A stretch of DNA of 64,000 nucleotides from Sulfolobales archaeon HS-7 (GTDB lineage: Archaea > Thermoproteota > Thermoprotei_A > Sulfolobales > Sulfolobaceae): positions 1 to 64,000 of the forward strand of contig AP024596.1 of the NCBI GenBank assembly GCA_019704295.1, given 5' to 3'. Below, in pieces: positions 1 to 8,890 of this stretch. The notes beneath the pieces were generated by a model. The model was not told the DNA's origin, ran no database searches, and saw only the letters and a program-made list of their open reading frames with translations. The first letter of the stretch is position 1. Every line of letters begins with the position of its first letter. Made by a program: the position numbers and the translations under genes.

Positions 1-40
1 AGTCCATACGATCGCATTTGATCAAATTTATTCTATCTTA

Positions 41-80
41 CTAAATAAACTGAATTCGCAATGAATGTGTGAACGCCTGT
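41..80 (+). repeat. Dispersed 40-bp motif, copy 1
   Basis: This copy contains aaactgaattcgcaatgaat followed by gtgtgaacgcc. Closely similar stretches lie at 53268-53307 (plus) and 50513-50553 (minus), and looser ones form the inner ends of the inverted repeats around the MFS transporter gene. It lies in non-coding DNA. It may be the end of a small non-autonomous mobile element; this is inference from similarity and dispersal only. Confidence 0.5.
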
Positions 81-430
81 TCTCAACCATCTGATCTATA
101 TTACATTTCTCTGTTTATATTCTGACAATGATTTTATCGCTTGACAAAACTAAATTACTTGGAGAAGAGTAGAGAGTCTATAGTTACTGGTTGCAATTGA
201 AATCTCGGTTATCTTTAGCCTAATTTGCTCTTAACACTACAATTATTGGATATTCTTCGTTAGCAAAGTCCATAATTACATATAGTTGTGCCTATAGTGA
301 CGTACATTGAATTATTCCTGTCATCGCTATATGTAACTATCGATTCCAGAGGAAATGAATAATACCTAACCGTTTAGGAAAAAGTCGTAAAGTTCCGTTG
401 TTTTTACGTCAAGTGGTTATCAAGGGAAAA

Positions 431-457
431 GTTAAGTTAACTAGGAATTAACTTAAC
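431..457. repeat. Perfect inverted repeat upstream of first gene
   Basis: The arms gttaagttaa (431-440) and ttaacttaac (448-457) are perfect 10-bp complements separated by 7 nt. They lie about 170 nt upstream of the first start codon. The element could be an operator or a hairpin; nothing in the sequence decides between these. Confidence 0.5.
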
Positions 458-624
458 CGCGTGCTTATTTATCTCTATATGGAGAAAAGGGGTTTTGCCT
501 CAACCAGTGGAAATTGAGGTATACGGAAAAGTGAGGTAATTGTGGTAGGTAATACTCGCGATAAATTGTGGGTAAGAAAAGGGAAAAGAGATAACTCATG
601 TGAGTAAAGAGTTATTACTTTCCC

Positions 625-2994
625 GTGAGAATTTCTATCGTGAATAGGCGGGATATTGTTGAAATAGTTGTTATCATTGTTATCGCCTTTGCCTTTACCG
701 TTTTAGTTCTTAGAAACACTTTGCTTACTCCAGGCATTGTTTACGTGAGGGATAGTTACCCGGACTTTATCCGGTGTCCAAGTCCCTTTGGAAACTCCCA
801 GACTAATGTAGTTACGTTAATGGATAACCCTTTGTTTGTTTATAACTTGATGATCCCATTTTTTCCTCCAGAAGTAGTTGATAAGCTTTACTATTTCCTA
901 CCGCTATTCATTGGATTTATATCTATGTACTTCTCCTCACGTTATTTCCTTACCAAGTACTTCTCCCGGAAATTCTCATTGAGAATTGGCGTAATAAGCG
1001 GAATTACCGCCTCCCTGTTCACCATATCTCCGACGTTTATGTATTATACTTACTGGGTAAATTACGCTACTTTCGTTGCCTTAGTTCCCGTCCTTCTCGC
1101 AGGTCTGGATCTCTCCCTCTCCCTACACAATTGGAAAACTCCTTTTGGTATTGCCCTTTTTGCCTCCTTGTCTACTACCGATCCACGCGGTTTCCTCTTT
1201 ACCATTATACTTACCGTAATCTACGTGCTTTTCTACTCGCTGAGGAGCAGTTTGAGAGAGCTGATCTACTTCGTTGAGGCGATTCCGATTTACCTGTTAG
1301 TTAACATAAGGACTTTCCTCTCTCTCTTCCTGAACTCTAGGGTTCTTACCTCATATTCTACTAGTATATCTAACTCCCAGCTCTGGTTAAATTACCTGAC
1401 TTACTCTTTTGAGGATAACCTAAGAGGAATAGGACTTTTTAGACCCTTCGTGAACTTCTTTCCAGGGAACTTCGTTGTATCGTACACCCTTTCCTTCATC
1501 TTTCCATTTTTTCTGATAGTAGGAACAATTTTCGCTTACAGGAAAATAAGGAGTACTCCCGTATTACTCTTTCTCGGGATCTACCTAGGTTTGGTGATCA
1601 TTTTATCGTCCTCAGTAACCGTCTTTGGAAAGAACGTAACACTTGACCTAATTTACTACGTTAATGACTTTCTGGTGAGAACTCCGTTTTACAATTACAT
1701 GTGGTTAATACTTCCGACATATCTTCCGGAGATTATGATAGCTCCGTTCTTTCTTGTCTTCTCCATGCTCGCGTATGTTATGACGGAGAGGTCAAACATG
1801 GCCTTGTACCTATTGTTGATGTTAGTCATTACGTCCCAGTTGGTGTTTTCATATTCCTCCTACGCAACTGGCAATTACGCTGGTAATTACGTTCCAACGT
1901 GTATACCAGAACCTCTAATAAAGATGGCGGAGATAGCTAACGGGAGTAAAATACTAATTTACTCTCCAGGGGAGATCGAATTTGACGGTAGAAATTACTC
2001 AGGATTGATTGAGGGAGGCTTCCCTAATTCCCTAGTTAATCCCGTTAATTTCAGTTACATTGTTAAAAACCCCACACCTATTATGGAGTACTTAGGCGCT
2101 AAGTACATGGCTTTGATTGATGAACCTGAAATGTTCAAGGAGATAAGGGGAGATCCAGGACTGAAACTGGTTTACAATCAATCGGGTTTCGCCCTATTTC
2201 AGGACTGCGAATTTTCCCCTGCTTTCAGATCAACTGGAGCAACGATTCTCGCAAACTATCCCCAAAGTTTAGAGTTCATCAACAGTTCAACTCAGGCTTA
2301 CATTCCAGGATATATCGCAGTACCGTTTCAACTAGTTAGCGGTGTATTAGACGGAAACATCACCTGTTTACTTGCTGTGGTCTACTCTAATTACTCGGTT
2401 AAAATACCGCTTCACAGAATTCCGTTTCCCTACAACTTCACGGCCGACATTGATGGTTCGTTTTGCACTTTTCATGTTCTGTCAAATTTTCCTGGGATTA
2501 GCGTAATAGAGGTTGTAGGCATCGCAAAGGAGAGGGTTAAGCTTTTACCTGGAACTTACGATGTTTTGATCCAGTATGTGTCCTTTCCCAGTGGAGGGAT
2601 AATTGAAATATCGAACGGCACCCTTACTTACAACGTTTCTACAAACTCTTCGCTCGGAATAAGGGTTACCGAAATCGAAAACTACACCTCCCCAGGTTAT
2701 ATATGCCTAATATATCCCGATAATACAAAGGTATTTTTGGTCAGGGTTGAGGCTGTATCGGTTTCTGCAGTGAGTAAGATCGAGCTAAGACCTGAGGACG
2801 TATGCGTTACCACTAATCCCGTGTCTAATAACGGTATTCCCTCAGTAGGATACACTATAGTCACAGGAAAGGTGACCGAACCTAGATCTTATACTGATTA
2901 CCTCATCGAAGTGAATGGCGTAACCGTATTAATCGTTGTACTTCTTTTTGAATTTCTGTCTAAGAGAAGAGTAAAATACCCCAATGAGGACTAG
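625..2994 (+). CDS. Large polytopic membrane protein, GT-C/YfhO-like architecture
   Basis: This 789-residue protein has an N-terminal membrane segment (about residues 11-30), a series of further hydrophobic segments up to about residue 420, a long extracytoplasmic domain rich in N-x-S/T sequons, and one C-terminal membrane segment before a basic tail. The layout resembles GT-C-fold glycosyltransferases or YfhO-like membrane proteins, but no diagnostic catalytic motif was recognised. The gene at 15927-17822 has the same layout and similar N-terminal features, so the two may be distant paralogues. The start is a GTG with no clear Shine-Dalgarno. Its last 66 nt overlap the convergent gene downstream. 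The function is unknown; a role in surface glycoprotein or glycan assembly is only suggested by neighbours. Confidence 0.7.
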   Translation: MRISIVNRRDIVEIVVIIVIAFAFTVLVLRNTLLTPGIVYVRDSYPDFIRCPSPFGNSQTNVVTLMDNPLFVYNLMIPFFPPEVVDKLYYFLPLFIGFISMYFSSRYFLTKYFSRKFSLRIGVISGITASLFTISPTFMYYTYWVNYATFVALVPVLLAGLDLSLSLHNWKTPFGIALFASLSTTDPRGFLFTIILTVIYVLFYSLRSSLRELIYFVEAIPIYLLVNIRTFLSLFLNSRVLTSYSTSISNSQLWLNYLTYSFEDNLRGIGLFRPFVNFFPGNFVVSYTLSFIFPFFLIVGTIFAYRKIRSTPVLLFLGIYLGLVIILSSSVTVFGKNVTLDLIYYVNDFLVRTPFYNYMWLILPTYLPEIMIAPFFLVFSMLAYVMTERSNMALYLLLMLVITSQLVFSYSSYATGNYAGNYVPTCIPEPLIKMAEIANGSKILIYSPGEIEFDGRNYSGLIEGGFPNSLVNPVNFSYIVKNPTPIMEYLGAKYMALIDEPEMFKEIRGDPGLKLVYNQSGFALFQDCEFSPAFRSTGATILANYPQSLEFINSSTQAYIPGYIAVPFQLVSGVLDGNITCLLAVVYSNYSVKIPLHRIPFPYNFTADIDGSFCTFHVLSNFPGISVIEVVGIAKERVKLLPGTYDVLIQYVSFPSGGIIEISNGTLTYNVSTNSSLGIRVTEIENYTSPGYICLIYPDNTKVFLVRVEAVSVSAVSKIELRPEDVCVTTNPVSNNGIPSVGYTIVTGKVTEPRSYTDYLIEVNGVTVLIVVLLFEFLSKRRVKYPNED

Positions 2995-3579
2995 TAGGAT
3001 AAGGGATGACATAACAACATCGTTTATGTTCTGTTCTATTTCACTCTGGAAGAGGAGTTTTCCCGCTTGGGATAGATTAGATGGAATGAAAATTGAGGAG
3101 TTAAAGAGTATGTTAGACTCTCTCAATATATAGGTCACATTACTTACTACTTCTTTTGAACCCTGTATAAAACACACCTTCTCTGGGACACCAGTCGAGT
3201 TGACGTAGATATACGTCTTAAGGTAAACGCCCTTTGTAAGGTTAGTGCAGTTGTAGTAGACGTAAAAATTACGATTTGAAACTAGGAAGAAGCTTCTATT
3301 TCCCCAGAGTATATGAGTTTCCCCCGGCATGGGAATGTAAAGAAATTGAGTTGGGGAAGATGTGTTGTCCAAGAAGTAAGTATTGACGTAAACTGAAGTA
3401 TTCAAATTGATTAACATTTCCTGGATCAAGGACGTTCCATTGGGGAAATTCTTCAGGACTTTCTGAATAAGTAATCCCTGAAGGGAACTACAATCCTGGT
3501 AGAAGTGGTAATAGACGTTATATTCAACGAATACGCCAGGATGAATCGTCAGTAGAAGTAAAAGTATGAGCTTTAGCAT
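2929..3579 (-). CDS. Membrane-anchored secreted glycoprotein, paralogue of next gene
   Basis: The protein (216 residues from the chosen start) has an N-terminal signal peptide or anchor, an extracytoplasmic domain with many N-x-S/T sequons, and a C-terminal membrane helix followed by a basic tail, so it should sit on the outer face of the membrane. It shares FVEY, LLIQ and the identical string VNSTGVP with the product of 3705-4385, so the two look like a tandem duplication. An ATG at 3579 is preferred over an in-frame GTG at 3594 because it opens the signal peptide directly and lies about 25 nt downstream of an AT-rich TATA-like stretch. The 3' end overlaps the convergent membrane protein gene by 66 nt. 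No known family was recognised. Confidence 0.7.
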   Translation of the reverse strand: MLKLILLLLLTIHPGVFVEYNVYYHFYQDCSSLQGLLIQKVLKNFPNGTSLIQEMLINLNTSVYVNTYFLDNTSSPTQFLYIPMPGETHILWGNRSFFLVSNRNFYVYYNCTNLTKGVYLKTYIYVNSTGVPEKVCFIQGSKEVVSNVTYILRESNILFNSSIFIPSNLSQAGKLLFQSEIEQNINDVVMSSLILLVLIGVFYSSLRQKFKKKYND

Positions 3580-3704
3580 ATGTATGGTTTTCACTAATTA
3601 AATAATAATCTTTATTTTACGGAAGGCTTTCATAGCAGCGCTAACTAAAGTGTTAAGGTTAATTTGATTGAGAACTTTGTGAGAGGTTAAAGGTATACAA
3701 GAAG

Positions 3705-4385
3705 TTATTTTTTCCTATCTCTTAAAAGTAGAATAACGAGAATCCCTATAAGTCCTGCGAGTATTGTGTATTCCTTTATCTTAAATTTTATGTAAGAAAG
3801 TGAGATTAATTTGTGAGTAGCGTAAAAAATATGAGGTGGGACAATTGGCTTTTCCTCAGGATCTACAATGTTGCTTGCGATGAGGTGCATGTGAATCTCA
3901 CTAACAACTGTGCCATTACTGGCTAGCTGTAACTCAATGATGTTAGTTGGAACACCAGTGGAGTTCACGAATACAATTTCCTTTATCTTAACCCCCACTG
4001 AAAGATTAAAGTATCCAACGTAAGTAAAACAATCACGACTCTGGTTTTCCAAAATCAGCAGCGGATCCCTATATAGAGTGGTGTTCCCGACACCATTTAT
4101 TAGGTAAAAGGTTTGAGGATTTAATAGAACATCGGTCATTGTGGAGTTTACCGCAACACTATCATTAAGTTCTATTAGGATGTCTTTATATGTAAAGCTA
4201 CTAGATTCAACATTAGTCACGCACTGAATTAGGAGGTCACAAAGTAGTTTTCGTGAAGGGTAAAACACGATTCTCTCCTTATATTCCACGAAGTTAGAAT
4301 GGGCAAGAGAAATAGAAACTGTAAATAGAAACAAAAAAAGTAATATAAAACGTAGCATTAAATCTTTACCTTTTATTATTGCCAT
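3705..4385 (-). CDS. Membrane-anchored secreted glycoprotein, tandem paralogue
   Basis: This 226-residue protein has a hydrophobic signal segment, an extracytoplasmic domain with several glycosylation sequons and a C-terminal membrane helix ending in RDRKK. It shares FVEY, LLIQ and VNSTGVP with the gene at 2929-3579, in the same order and spacing. Only 31 nt separate it from the upstream pilin gene on the same strand, so the two are probably co-transcribed. An alternative ATG at 4358 would start directly at the signal peptide. Function unknown; association with pilin-type surface structures is inferred from the neighbour. Confidence 0.7.
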   Translation of the reverse strand: MAIIKGKDLMLRFILLFLFLFTVSISLAHSNFVEYKERIVFYPSRKLLCDLLIQCVTNVESSSFTYKDILIELNDSVAVNSTMTDVLLNPQTFYLINGVGNTTLYRDPLLILENQSRDCFTYVGYFNLSVGVKIKEIVFVNSTGVPTNIIELQLASNGTVVSEIHMHLIASNIVDPEEKPIVPPHIFYATHKLISLSYIKFKIKEYTILAGLIGILVILLLRDRKK

Positions 4386-4416
4386 ATGTTAGCTCTATTG
4401 CTCTGCGACGCTAGTG

Positions 4417-4869
4417 CTAACTACTAGTTACTAAGAGAGATGCGGTAGAGGATTGACCGTTAGCGTAATCGATAGTAACTGTGACCTGACCGCCAATATC
4501 TCCACTTATAGCACTTGCTAGATTCGCGTTGCTTATTGAGAAGCTCACTGTGCTGATGCCAGCCCCAAAAGATGTCGCAGTCGCTGGTGTGTATGCCTGC
4601 CCTCCTATCACTACCTGTGAAATCTGGTAGTCTGATGTTGATGGGTTCTTCACGGTAATAGATATTGTCACATAAGAACCGCTAGCAGAAATAGTACCCG
4701 ATGTAATCTGTGGAGGATTAGCGTTACCTCCAAAAAGCGATACGTAGTTGAACGCGAAGAATATTACTATGAAGACAATTAGTATTGACGCTATTAGTAG
4801 TATTAACGCAGTTACTGCACCAGAAAGGCCTCTTCTATTTTTTCCTTTTTGACTAACCTTTACGTACAT
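4417..4869 (-). CDS. Type IV pilin-like protein with class III signal peptide
   Basis: The 150-residue product starts with a basic leader, then RRGLSGAVTALILLIASI and a long hydrophobic helix, followed by a small beta-rich domain full of Ser, Thr and Gly. This is the pattern of archaeal type IV pilins cut after RRG by the prepilin peptidase PibD; the LSGAVTALILLIAS core strongly resembles adhesive pilin subunits of Sulfolobales such as AapB. After cleavage the helix would form the filament core. A TATA box is at 4895-4902 and the message is probably leaderless. No assembly ATPase or platform protein is near, so the subunit probably uses machinery encoded elsewhere. It seems to lead an operon with the downstream glycoprotein gene. 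Confidence 0.8.
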   Translation of the reverse strand: MYVKVSQKGKNRRGLSGAVTALILLIASILIVFIVIFFAFNYVSLFGGNANPPQITSGTISASGSYVTISITVKNPSTSDYQISQVVIGGQAYTPATATSFGAGISTVSFSISNANLASAISGDIGGQVTVTIDYANGQSSTASLLVTSS

Positions 4870-4894
4870 GGTTAAATGTAACTCTTGTTACTAA

Positions 4895-4902
4895 TATATA
4901 AA
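4895..4902 (-). promoter_or_regulatory. TATA box of the pilin gene
   Basis: On the minus strand tttatata is preceded by a purine-rich BRE-like gcaaaagg. It is centred about 29 nt upstream of the pilin ATG at 4869, which predicts a leaderless transcript. Confidence 0.65.
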
Positions 4903-5279
4903 CCTTTTGCTTCTTTTCTCCTCTTGATCAGTTAACTAATTGTTCCTAACATAATACCAGTTCCCTCCCGAGTTGATTATAGGGGTTAAGGTGTAGAAGA
5001 CCCGTAAGGATGGTCACTAACTAACACTATATGCCCAAGAATCTTCGCCTCGAGGGTTTAGTGGGTTTGAGGTAGGAGACAATAAGCCTCCAACTTAAGG
5101 GAATAACCGTGATCGATGAAAGTCTCCTCTTTCCGTACAATCCCCTCTAAGAGAAATCATCGATTCCAAATGTTTGATATCATTAACCGTGTCTACAATT
5201 GGAGGGAATTAAGGCAAAACAGCTCTAAATAAATTGCGTCACCAAAATAGTTTTTAACTGCTCTCTCAGATATGCGATT
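4903..5279. other. Intergenic region with no recognised gene
   Basis: No ORF or RNA gene is supported. An inverted pair, atcgatga near 5113 and tcatcgat near 5157, could form a weak hairpin. The stretch ggtaggagacaataagcc at about 5071-5088 faintly recalls the right-end relics seen elsewhere, but too little matches to call it. A TATA-like ttttta at 5251-5256 serves the gene starting at 5280. Confidence 0.4.
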
Positions 5280-5654
5280 ATGGATAAAGTAAGGACTATC
5301 GCCTACGCAGTTTTTGCGATAGCTTTAGTTCTAGCGGTATTACTCTCTGCCACTAGCGACCTTTTCTCGTCGTCATTAAGACAATTGAACTCCTTAGGAG
5401 GAGTTTCAATCACTGCCTTCTTTTCGAATCACTGTCTTTTCCTTAATGTTACAAATAACATGAATACGTACCTCACATTTTATAACGCCACCGGACCGGG
5501 CATTTACTTAACGAGGGTAATGAGAATCCCCTCCCACTCTTCGGGAGTTTTAGATCTTTACGTAAGCAATCTATCGATACTCTCAAGGCCATTTCGTCTA
5601 CTTCTCTTCCTCTCCTTCGCTGGTGTAAACGTAACAACTTCGGTGAAAATTTGA
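5280..5654 (+). CDS. Small N-terminally anchored membrane protein
   Basis: The 124-residue product has one N-terminal membrane helix (about residues 7-27) and an extracytoplasmic domain with N-x-S/T sequons and predicted beta strands. It has no C-terminal anchor. A TATA-like element lies about 27 nt upstream of the ATG, consistent with a leaderless transcript. Its TGA overlaps the TTG start of the next gene, so the two are translationally coupled. No family was recognised. It lies in a run of surface-protein genes, which suggests an envelope role. Confidence 0.65.
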   Translation: MDKVRTIAYAVFAIALVLAVLLSATSDLFSSSLRQLNSLGGVSITAFFSNHCLFLNVTNNMNTYLTFYNATGPGIYLTRVMRIPSHSSGVLDLYVSNLSILSRPFRLLLFLSFAGVNVTTSVKI

Positions 5655-6220
5655 GATACCCCATTACCCTATCCTATAACGTAATTACCGCCTTCACGGC
5701 GATCGCCTCATCTTTCCTTTTCACTTCATGGTGGAACCTGAGGATAGGTTCTCTGTTAGAGTTAAGGGATTCTCCTTTCCACCTGGCAATTTACCTGTCT
5801 GGACAGTATCTCACTCTCTCCGAACTACTAAACTTATTCCTTTTAGCAATTGCCCTTTACGTTACTGCACTAAGCTCAGGATACATTTACTACACCCTCA
5901 AGGGGAGACCAAAGATCACGGGAACGCTCTTCTGGTTAACCCTGCTTTACCTTCTCGATCCCATCATAGTGTACCTAGTGGGAAATTACTTCACGCCAAT
6001 AATAGCCTCAGCCCTGGGATATAAGGTAAACCTCTCCTACCCTTTCTTTATTTTCGGTAATCAGAAAATATCATTAGATACGAACATCCTTAACATTAAT
6101 TCAATATCGTTCAACATTTACAGTTATCCCACACTATATTATTTTATCTTTCTTACATTACAATTACTATATATTCCATCAAGAATAGAAATACACGTTA
6201 AAGCTCGACGTAGTAATTAG
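5651..6220 (+). CDS. Polytopic membrane protein of unknown function
   Basis: This 189-residue protein has about four to five hydrophobic segments and no recognised catalytic motif. Translation is predicted to start at a TTG that overlaps the TGA of the upstream gene (TTGA), a typical coupling arrangement, so both probably belong to one operon. It may be a membrane partner of the upstream anchored protein; this rests on position only. Confidence 0.65.
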   Translation: MRYPITLSYNVITAFTAIASSFLFTSWWNLRIGSLLELRDSPFHLAIYLSGQYLTLSELLNLFLLAIALYVTALSSGYIYYTLKGRPKITGTLFWLTLLYLLDPIIVYLVGNYFTPIIASALGYKVNLSYPFFIFGNQKISLDTNILNINSISFNIYSYPTLYYFIFLTLQLLYIPSRIEIHVKARRSN

Positions 6221-6290
6221 GGTAAAACTTCCTCTTTAGATATAGCCCGAAAGGAAATGTTCTCTTGACAAGTTGAGGATCTCAGTAGTC

Positions 6291-7640
6291 TCACTGGTAT
6301 ACTAACTGATACAACGTTACGCCGTACGGTATCTGTACTATAAGAGTTCCCGACGGAACGAACTCATTATACGGCGGTTCCCTGAGGTTATATGAAGGCG
6401 GATTACTAATCATTGGACCCAGAGATAGAGGAAGCGTATTTCCAGTGTATACGGTTTCTACCCCATTCGTTGAATAACAGCTTAGAGGTAGGGGAAGACT
6501 AGGATATTGGTAAATGTTCCACGGCGTCTGTTCGATCATGTCCAAACCGCTTCCGGGTAACCACTCCCCGTTATATTTCACCCAGGCTTGCACGAAGCTA
6601 CCCGAGGAATTTGAGATCACGTTAATCCTAAATTCGAAATGACAGGAGAAGTTACCTCCTAGCATAACCTGGGGCCAGTAAAAGAACTCGAATCCATCAT
6701 ACAGAACATCCCACATGCCCTCTCGGTAGTTAGGAGGAACGGTTAAGACCTCGCTCTCCGGACACGCAGTAGAGTTGGATACAACCGTACCGACTATTAG
6801 GGTTAGGGAATTGGGTGGTACATTGAACCTCTTTCCCTGACACACGTAGGCTGGGTAATTGAAAGTTCCTGACGTTGTCAGGCGGTAGGGATTGTAGATT
6901 TCCTGGAGTGTAACCGCATTAGCGGATGAGGGGATTGCAACGGTATAAAATAGTCTGGAGTAATTAGTACCGTAGCCGAATGCGATCATCGGACCAACGT
7001 AATAGCCGAAGTTATCGGGACCAACGGGAATTGTGAATAGCCAACCTCCACACCATATTGAGTCGCTCCACTGTGCCGAAAATCCTCCGCTAACTTGGGT
7101 TACAACGTTAACCGGACCGTAAACTTTCCCATTGGAGTAATACGCGTCTCCCGAGGAGTTTACCACAGCAGGAGATGAAAGGGAGAAAAGTCCTTTTGAT
7201 GGGAATGGAAAGGATATGTCGTAGTCCCCAAAAGGAGGAGCGGGATTTTGGAAAAGTTCCGCTGACGCAAGTAAGTTAGTTACGTTACTTCCGTAGTCAG
7301 AGATGTTAAACCACTCCCCCTGAGAGTCGACAACAATTACCCAGGGGTTTCCGTCAGTTAAGCAATTCACAGGAATTGGGTGATCTAGCACAATGCTGAC
7401 GTTTTTCCGAACACCGCCAGGATATATTAAGTAGGTTATTGTAACCGGACCGTCTGACGCGATCTCAGTTCCCTTAGACGTGTCGAACTCCACGATCTGA
7501 TATCTCGGCTGGGATAATCTATCCAGCTCATTTCTGGCTAACTGCGTTTGACCGTTCATTTCATAGTACATTAGTGAGAGGCTAATCGCTAGTAAAGTAA
7601 TTATTACGACTCCTCCTATAACTGACGCCTGAGCTCTCAT
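6291..7640 (-). CDS. Large secreted pilin-like protein
   Basis: The 449-residue product begins MRAQASVIGGVVIITLLAIS, fitting a class III (prepilin) signal: charged Arg at -2, Ala at -1, Gln at +1, then a hydrophobic helix. The remainder is a Pro-, Tyr-, Asn- and Gly-rich extracellular domain with sequons and only a few cysteines. Its size exceeds ordinary pilins, so it could be a minor or tip pilin-like protein. An in-frame GTG at 7670 is possible, but the ATG at 7640 gives the better signal peptide, and a TATA-like element at 7681-7690 then leaves a short leader. It is not linked to pilus assembly genes in this window. Specific function unknown. Confidence 0.7.
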   Translation of the reverse strand: MRAQASVIGGVVIITLLAISLSLMYYEMNGQTQLARNELDRLSQPRYQIVEFDTSKGTEIASDGPVTITYLIYPGGVRKNVSIVLDHPIPVNCLTDGNPWVIVVDSQGEWFNISDYGSNVTNLLASAELFQNPAPPFGDYDISFPFPSKGLFSLSSPAVVNSSGDAYYSNGKVYGPVNVVTQVSGGFSAQWSDSIWCGGWLFTIPVGPDNFGYYVGPMIAFGYGTNYSRLFYTVAIPSSANAVTLQEIYNPYRLTTSGTFNYPAYVCQGKRFNVPPNSLTLIVGTVVSNSTACPESEVLTVPPNYREGMWDVLYDGFEFFYWPQVMLGGNFSCHFEFRINVISNSSGSFVQAWVKYNGEWLPGSGLDMIEQTPWNIYQYPSLPLPLSCYSTNGVETVYTGNTLPLSLGPMISNPPSYNLREPPYNEFVPSGTLIVQIPYGVTLYQLVYQ

Positions 7641-7680
7641 GGTTTTCAGATAGTGTAATATGAGAGACACAGCAATTCGA

Positions 7681-7720
7681 AAATTTTATCCCGAGAGGAG
7701 TGGTTTGATGATCTCGGGAT
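7681..7720 (-). promoter_or_regulatory. TATA element and hairpin upstream of pilin-like gene
   Basis: Minus-strand gataaaattt (7681-7690) is the probable TATA box. A perfect 9-bp inverted repeat, atcccgaga (7688-7696) and tctcgggat (7712-7720), partly overlaps it and could be an operator. The remaining DNA to 8028 has no gene; it holds two copies of gcttttatcaa (near 7799 and 7820) and a strong TATA stretch at 7991-8005 for the gene at 8029. Confidence 0.45.
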
Positions 7721-8028
7721 TTAGTTTTAATACGTAAGGGACAGCTGACATTAAGGATAGGATATTTGCTTAATTTCCAAGTAAGTGCGGTGATTAACAG
7801 CTTTTATCAAAGTCTTCCTGCTTTTATCAATTATCAGAAGGACCCAGTTATCGTGTTAGGTGTAATAACAGCGTAAGGTTAGTCGGACTGTCGATCACCT
7901 TGAAATAGCGTGAACAAAGAGTGTTCACTGATTTGAGGAGCGAGAATAAAGGGACTGACCTTATTAGAATATAGTGTAGAGAACCCCAGTGGATATAAAT
8001 ATTATATAGTAACATATAGCTTACTGTA

Positions 8029-8424
8029 ATGAAGAAAAAAATACTCGGGATAGGACTGCTGATACTTTTTGCTTCTGGTATAGGCGTTTCTTTTTCCCTA
8101 ATAGACCAGGGAGGAATTTTCAAGGAGCAGGATATAGAGCTTTACCCGAATCAAACCTATACAATTTACGGTAGGGGCACATTCGTTATAATATTCGCTA
8201 ATTCCACAGCAAACGTGACTTACCTAAACAGGACTGGACCTCTAAACGGTTCGTTTTTCACCGTGCTGAACGGTTACATCAACTTAAGAGGCTCTAGAGG
8301 CATCACTTCGGTAAGTGTGTTGAAGTTCTCTAATGACATTCAAGATTACCTTCTCTTAATGATATCAATTTTACTGTTTCTAGTTGGTCTATACGAGGTT
8401 GATAGGGCTTTTAGAAGAACTTAA
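8029..8424 (+). CDS. Small membrane protein with two membrane helices
   Basis: The 131-residue product has an N-terminal signal/anchor helix, an extracytoplasmic domain with several N-x-S/T sequons and a C-terminal membrane helix. A strong TATA region (7991-8005) about 27 nt upstream predicts a leaderless transcript. The 3' end overlaps the convergent gene by 14 nt. It has the same anchored layout as the two paralogues at 2.9-4.4 kb but shares no obvious motif with them. Function unknown. Confidence 0.7.
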   Translation: MKKKILGIGLLILFASGIGVSFSLIDQGGIFKEQDIELYPNQTYTIYGRGTFVIIFANSTANVTYLNRTGPLNGSFFTVLNGYINLRGSRGITSVSVLKFSNDIQDYLLLMISILLFLVGLYEVDRAFRRT

Positions 8425-8890
8425 CTAGGGATACGTATAATAACAGAACACCTATTAGGCAGAACCACCCGTTAATAACGGGATTATTGTACCTAAATGA
8501 AGCTAACGAAAATCTCCTCCACCTACCTCCACTCCTTACGTAAATTCCCCTTTCAGTAAGTGAGTCTAGGAAAATGTGGAGCGGACCAATAAGTACGCAA
8601 GAGAGGAATATCACCAACGCAATGTAACTGTTGAATAGGTAGGCGTAAAGGATTAAAGGGATTGCCGGTAGAATTCCCCAGAAGACGCTTCTACCCAATG
8701 TGTGAGTTCTCGGAGTTCTCCTTATGTAACCTCCTCTAACCTCGTGACCGAGCCTATCAATTAGCACATTTCCGGCTACGGAGAAAACGGACAGAACTAA
8801 AAGTAGTGTAAAGGGGTTTACATTCAAAAAAAGAGATACACTAAAGAACATAACGCCTATTGAGAATAAGTAGTGAGTAATTAGCTTCAA
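8411..8890 (-). CDS. Polytopic membrane protein, DUF1286/YdjM-like
   Basis: The 159-residue protein has about four hydrophobic segments and conserved polar motifs: LIDRLGHEV, TPRTHTLGRS and GPLHIFLDSLTERGI. The His and Asp pattern resembles membrane-bound YdjM/DUF457-type putative metal-dependent hydrolases and the Sulfolobales DUF1286 family. The ATG overlaps the upstream stop by 4 nt (ATGA), so it is coupled to the gene at 8887-9210. Any hydrolase activity is inferred from the motif pattern only. Confidence 0.65.
   Translation of the reverse strand: MKLITHYLFSIGVMFFSVSLFLNVNPFTLLLVLSVFSVAGNVLIDRLGHEVRGGYIRRTPRTHTLGRSVFWGILPAIPLILYAYLFNSYIALVIFLSCVLIGPLHIFLDSLTERGIYVRSGGRWRRFSLASFRYNNPVINGWFCLIGVLLLYVSLVKFF

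Larger units (their letters stand above)
1..624. other. Long intergenic region, no gene recognised
   Basis: No convincing coding region or RNA gene is visible. It holds one copy of a dispersed 40-bp motif (41-80), a perfect 10-bp inverted repeat (431-457) and a weaker hairpin just before the first gene (arms 591-597 and 609-615). The 13-mer atattcttcgtta at about 251-263 also occurs in the inverted repeat near 52.98 kb, so part of this DNA may be a decayed copy of that element. Confidence 0.5.

Noticed and set aside
7848..8123. 91-codon minus-strand frame
   Set aside because: It lies mostly antisense to the small membrane protein gene at 8029 and its strong promoter, and has no start signal of its own.
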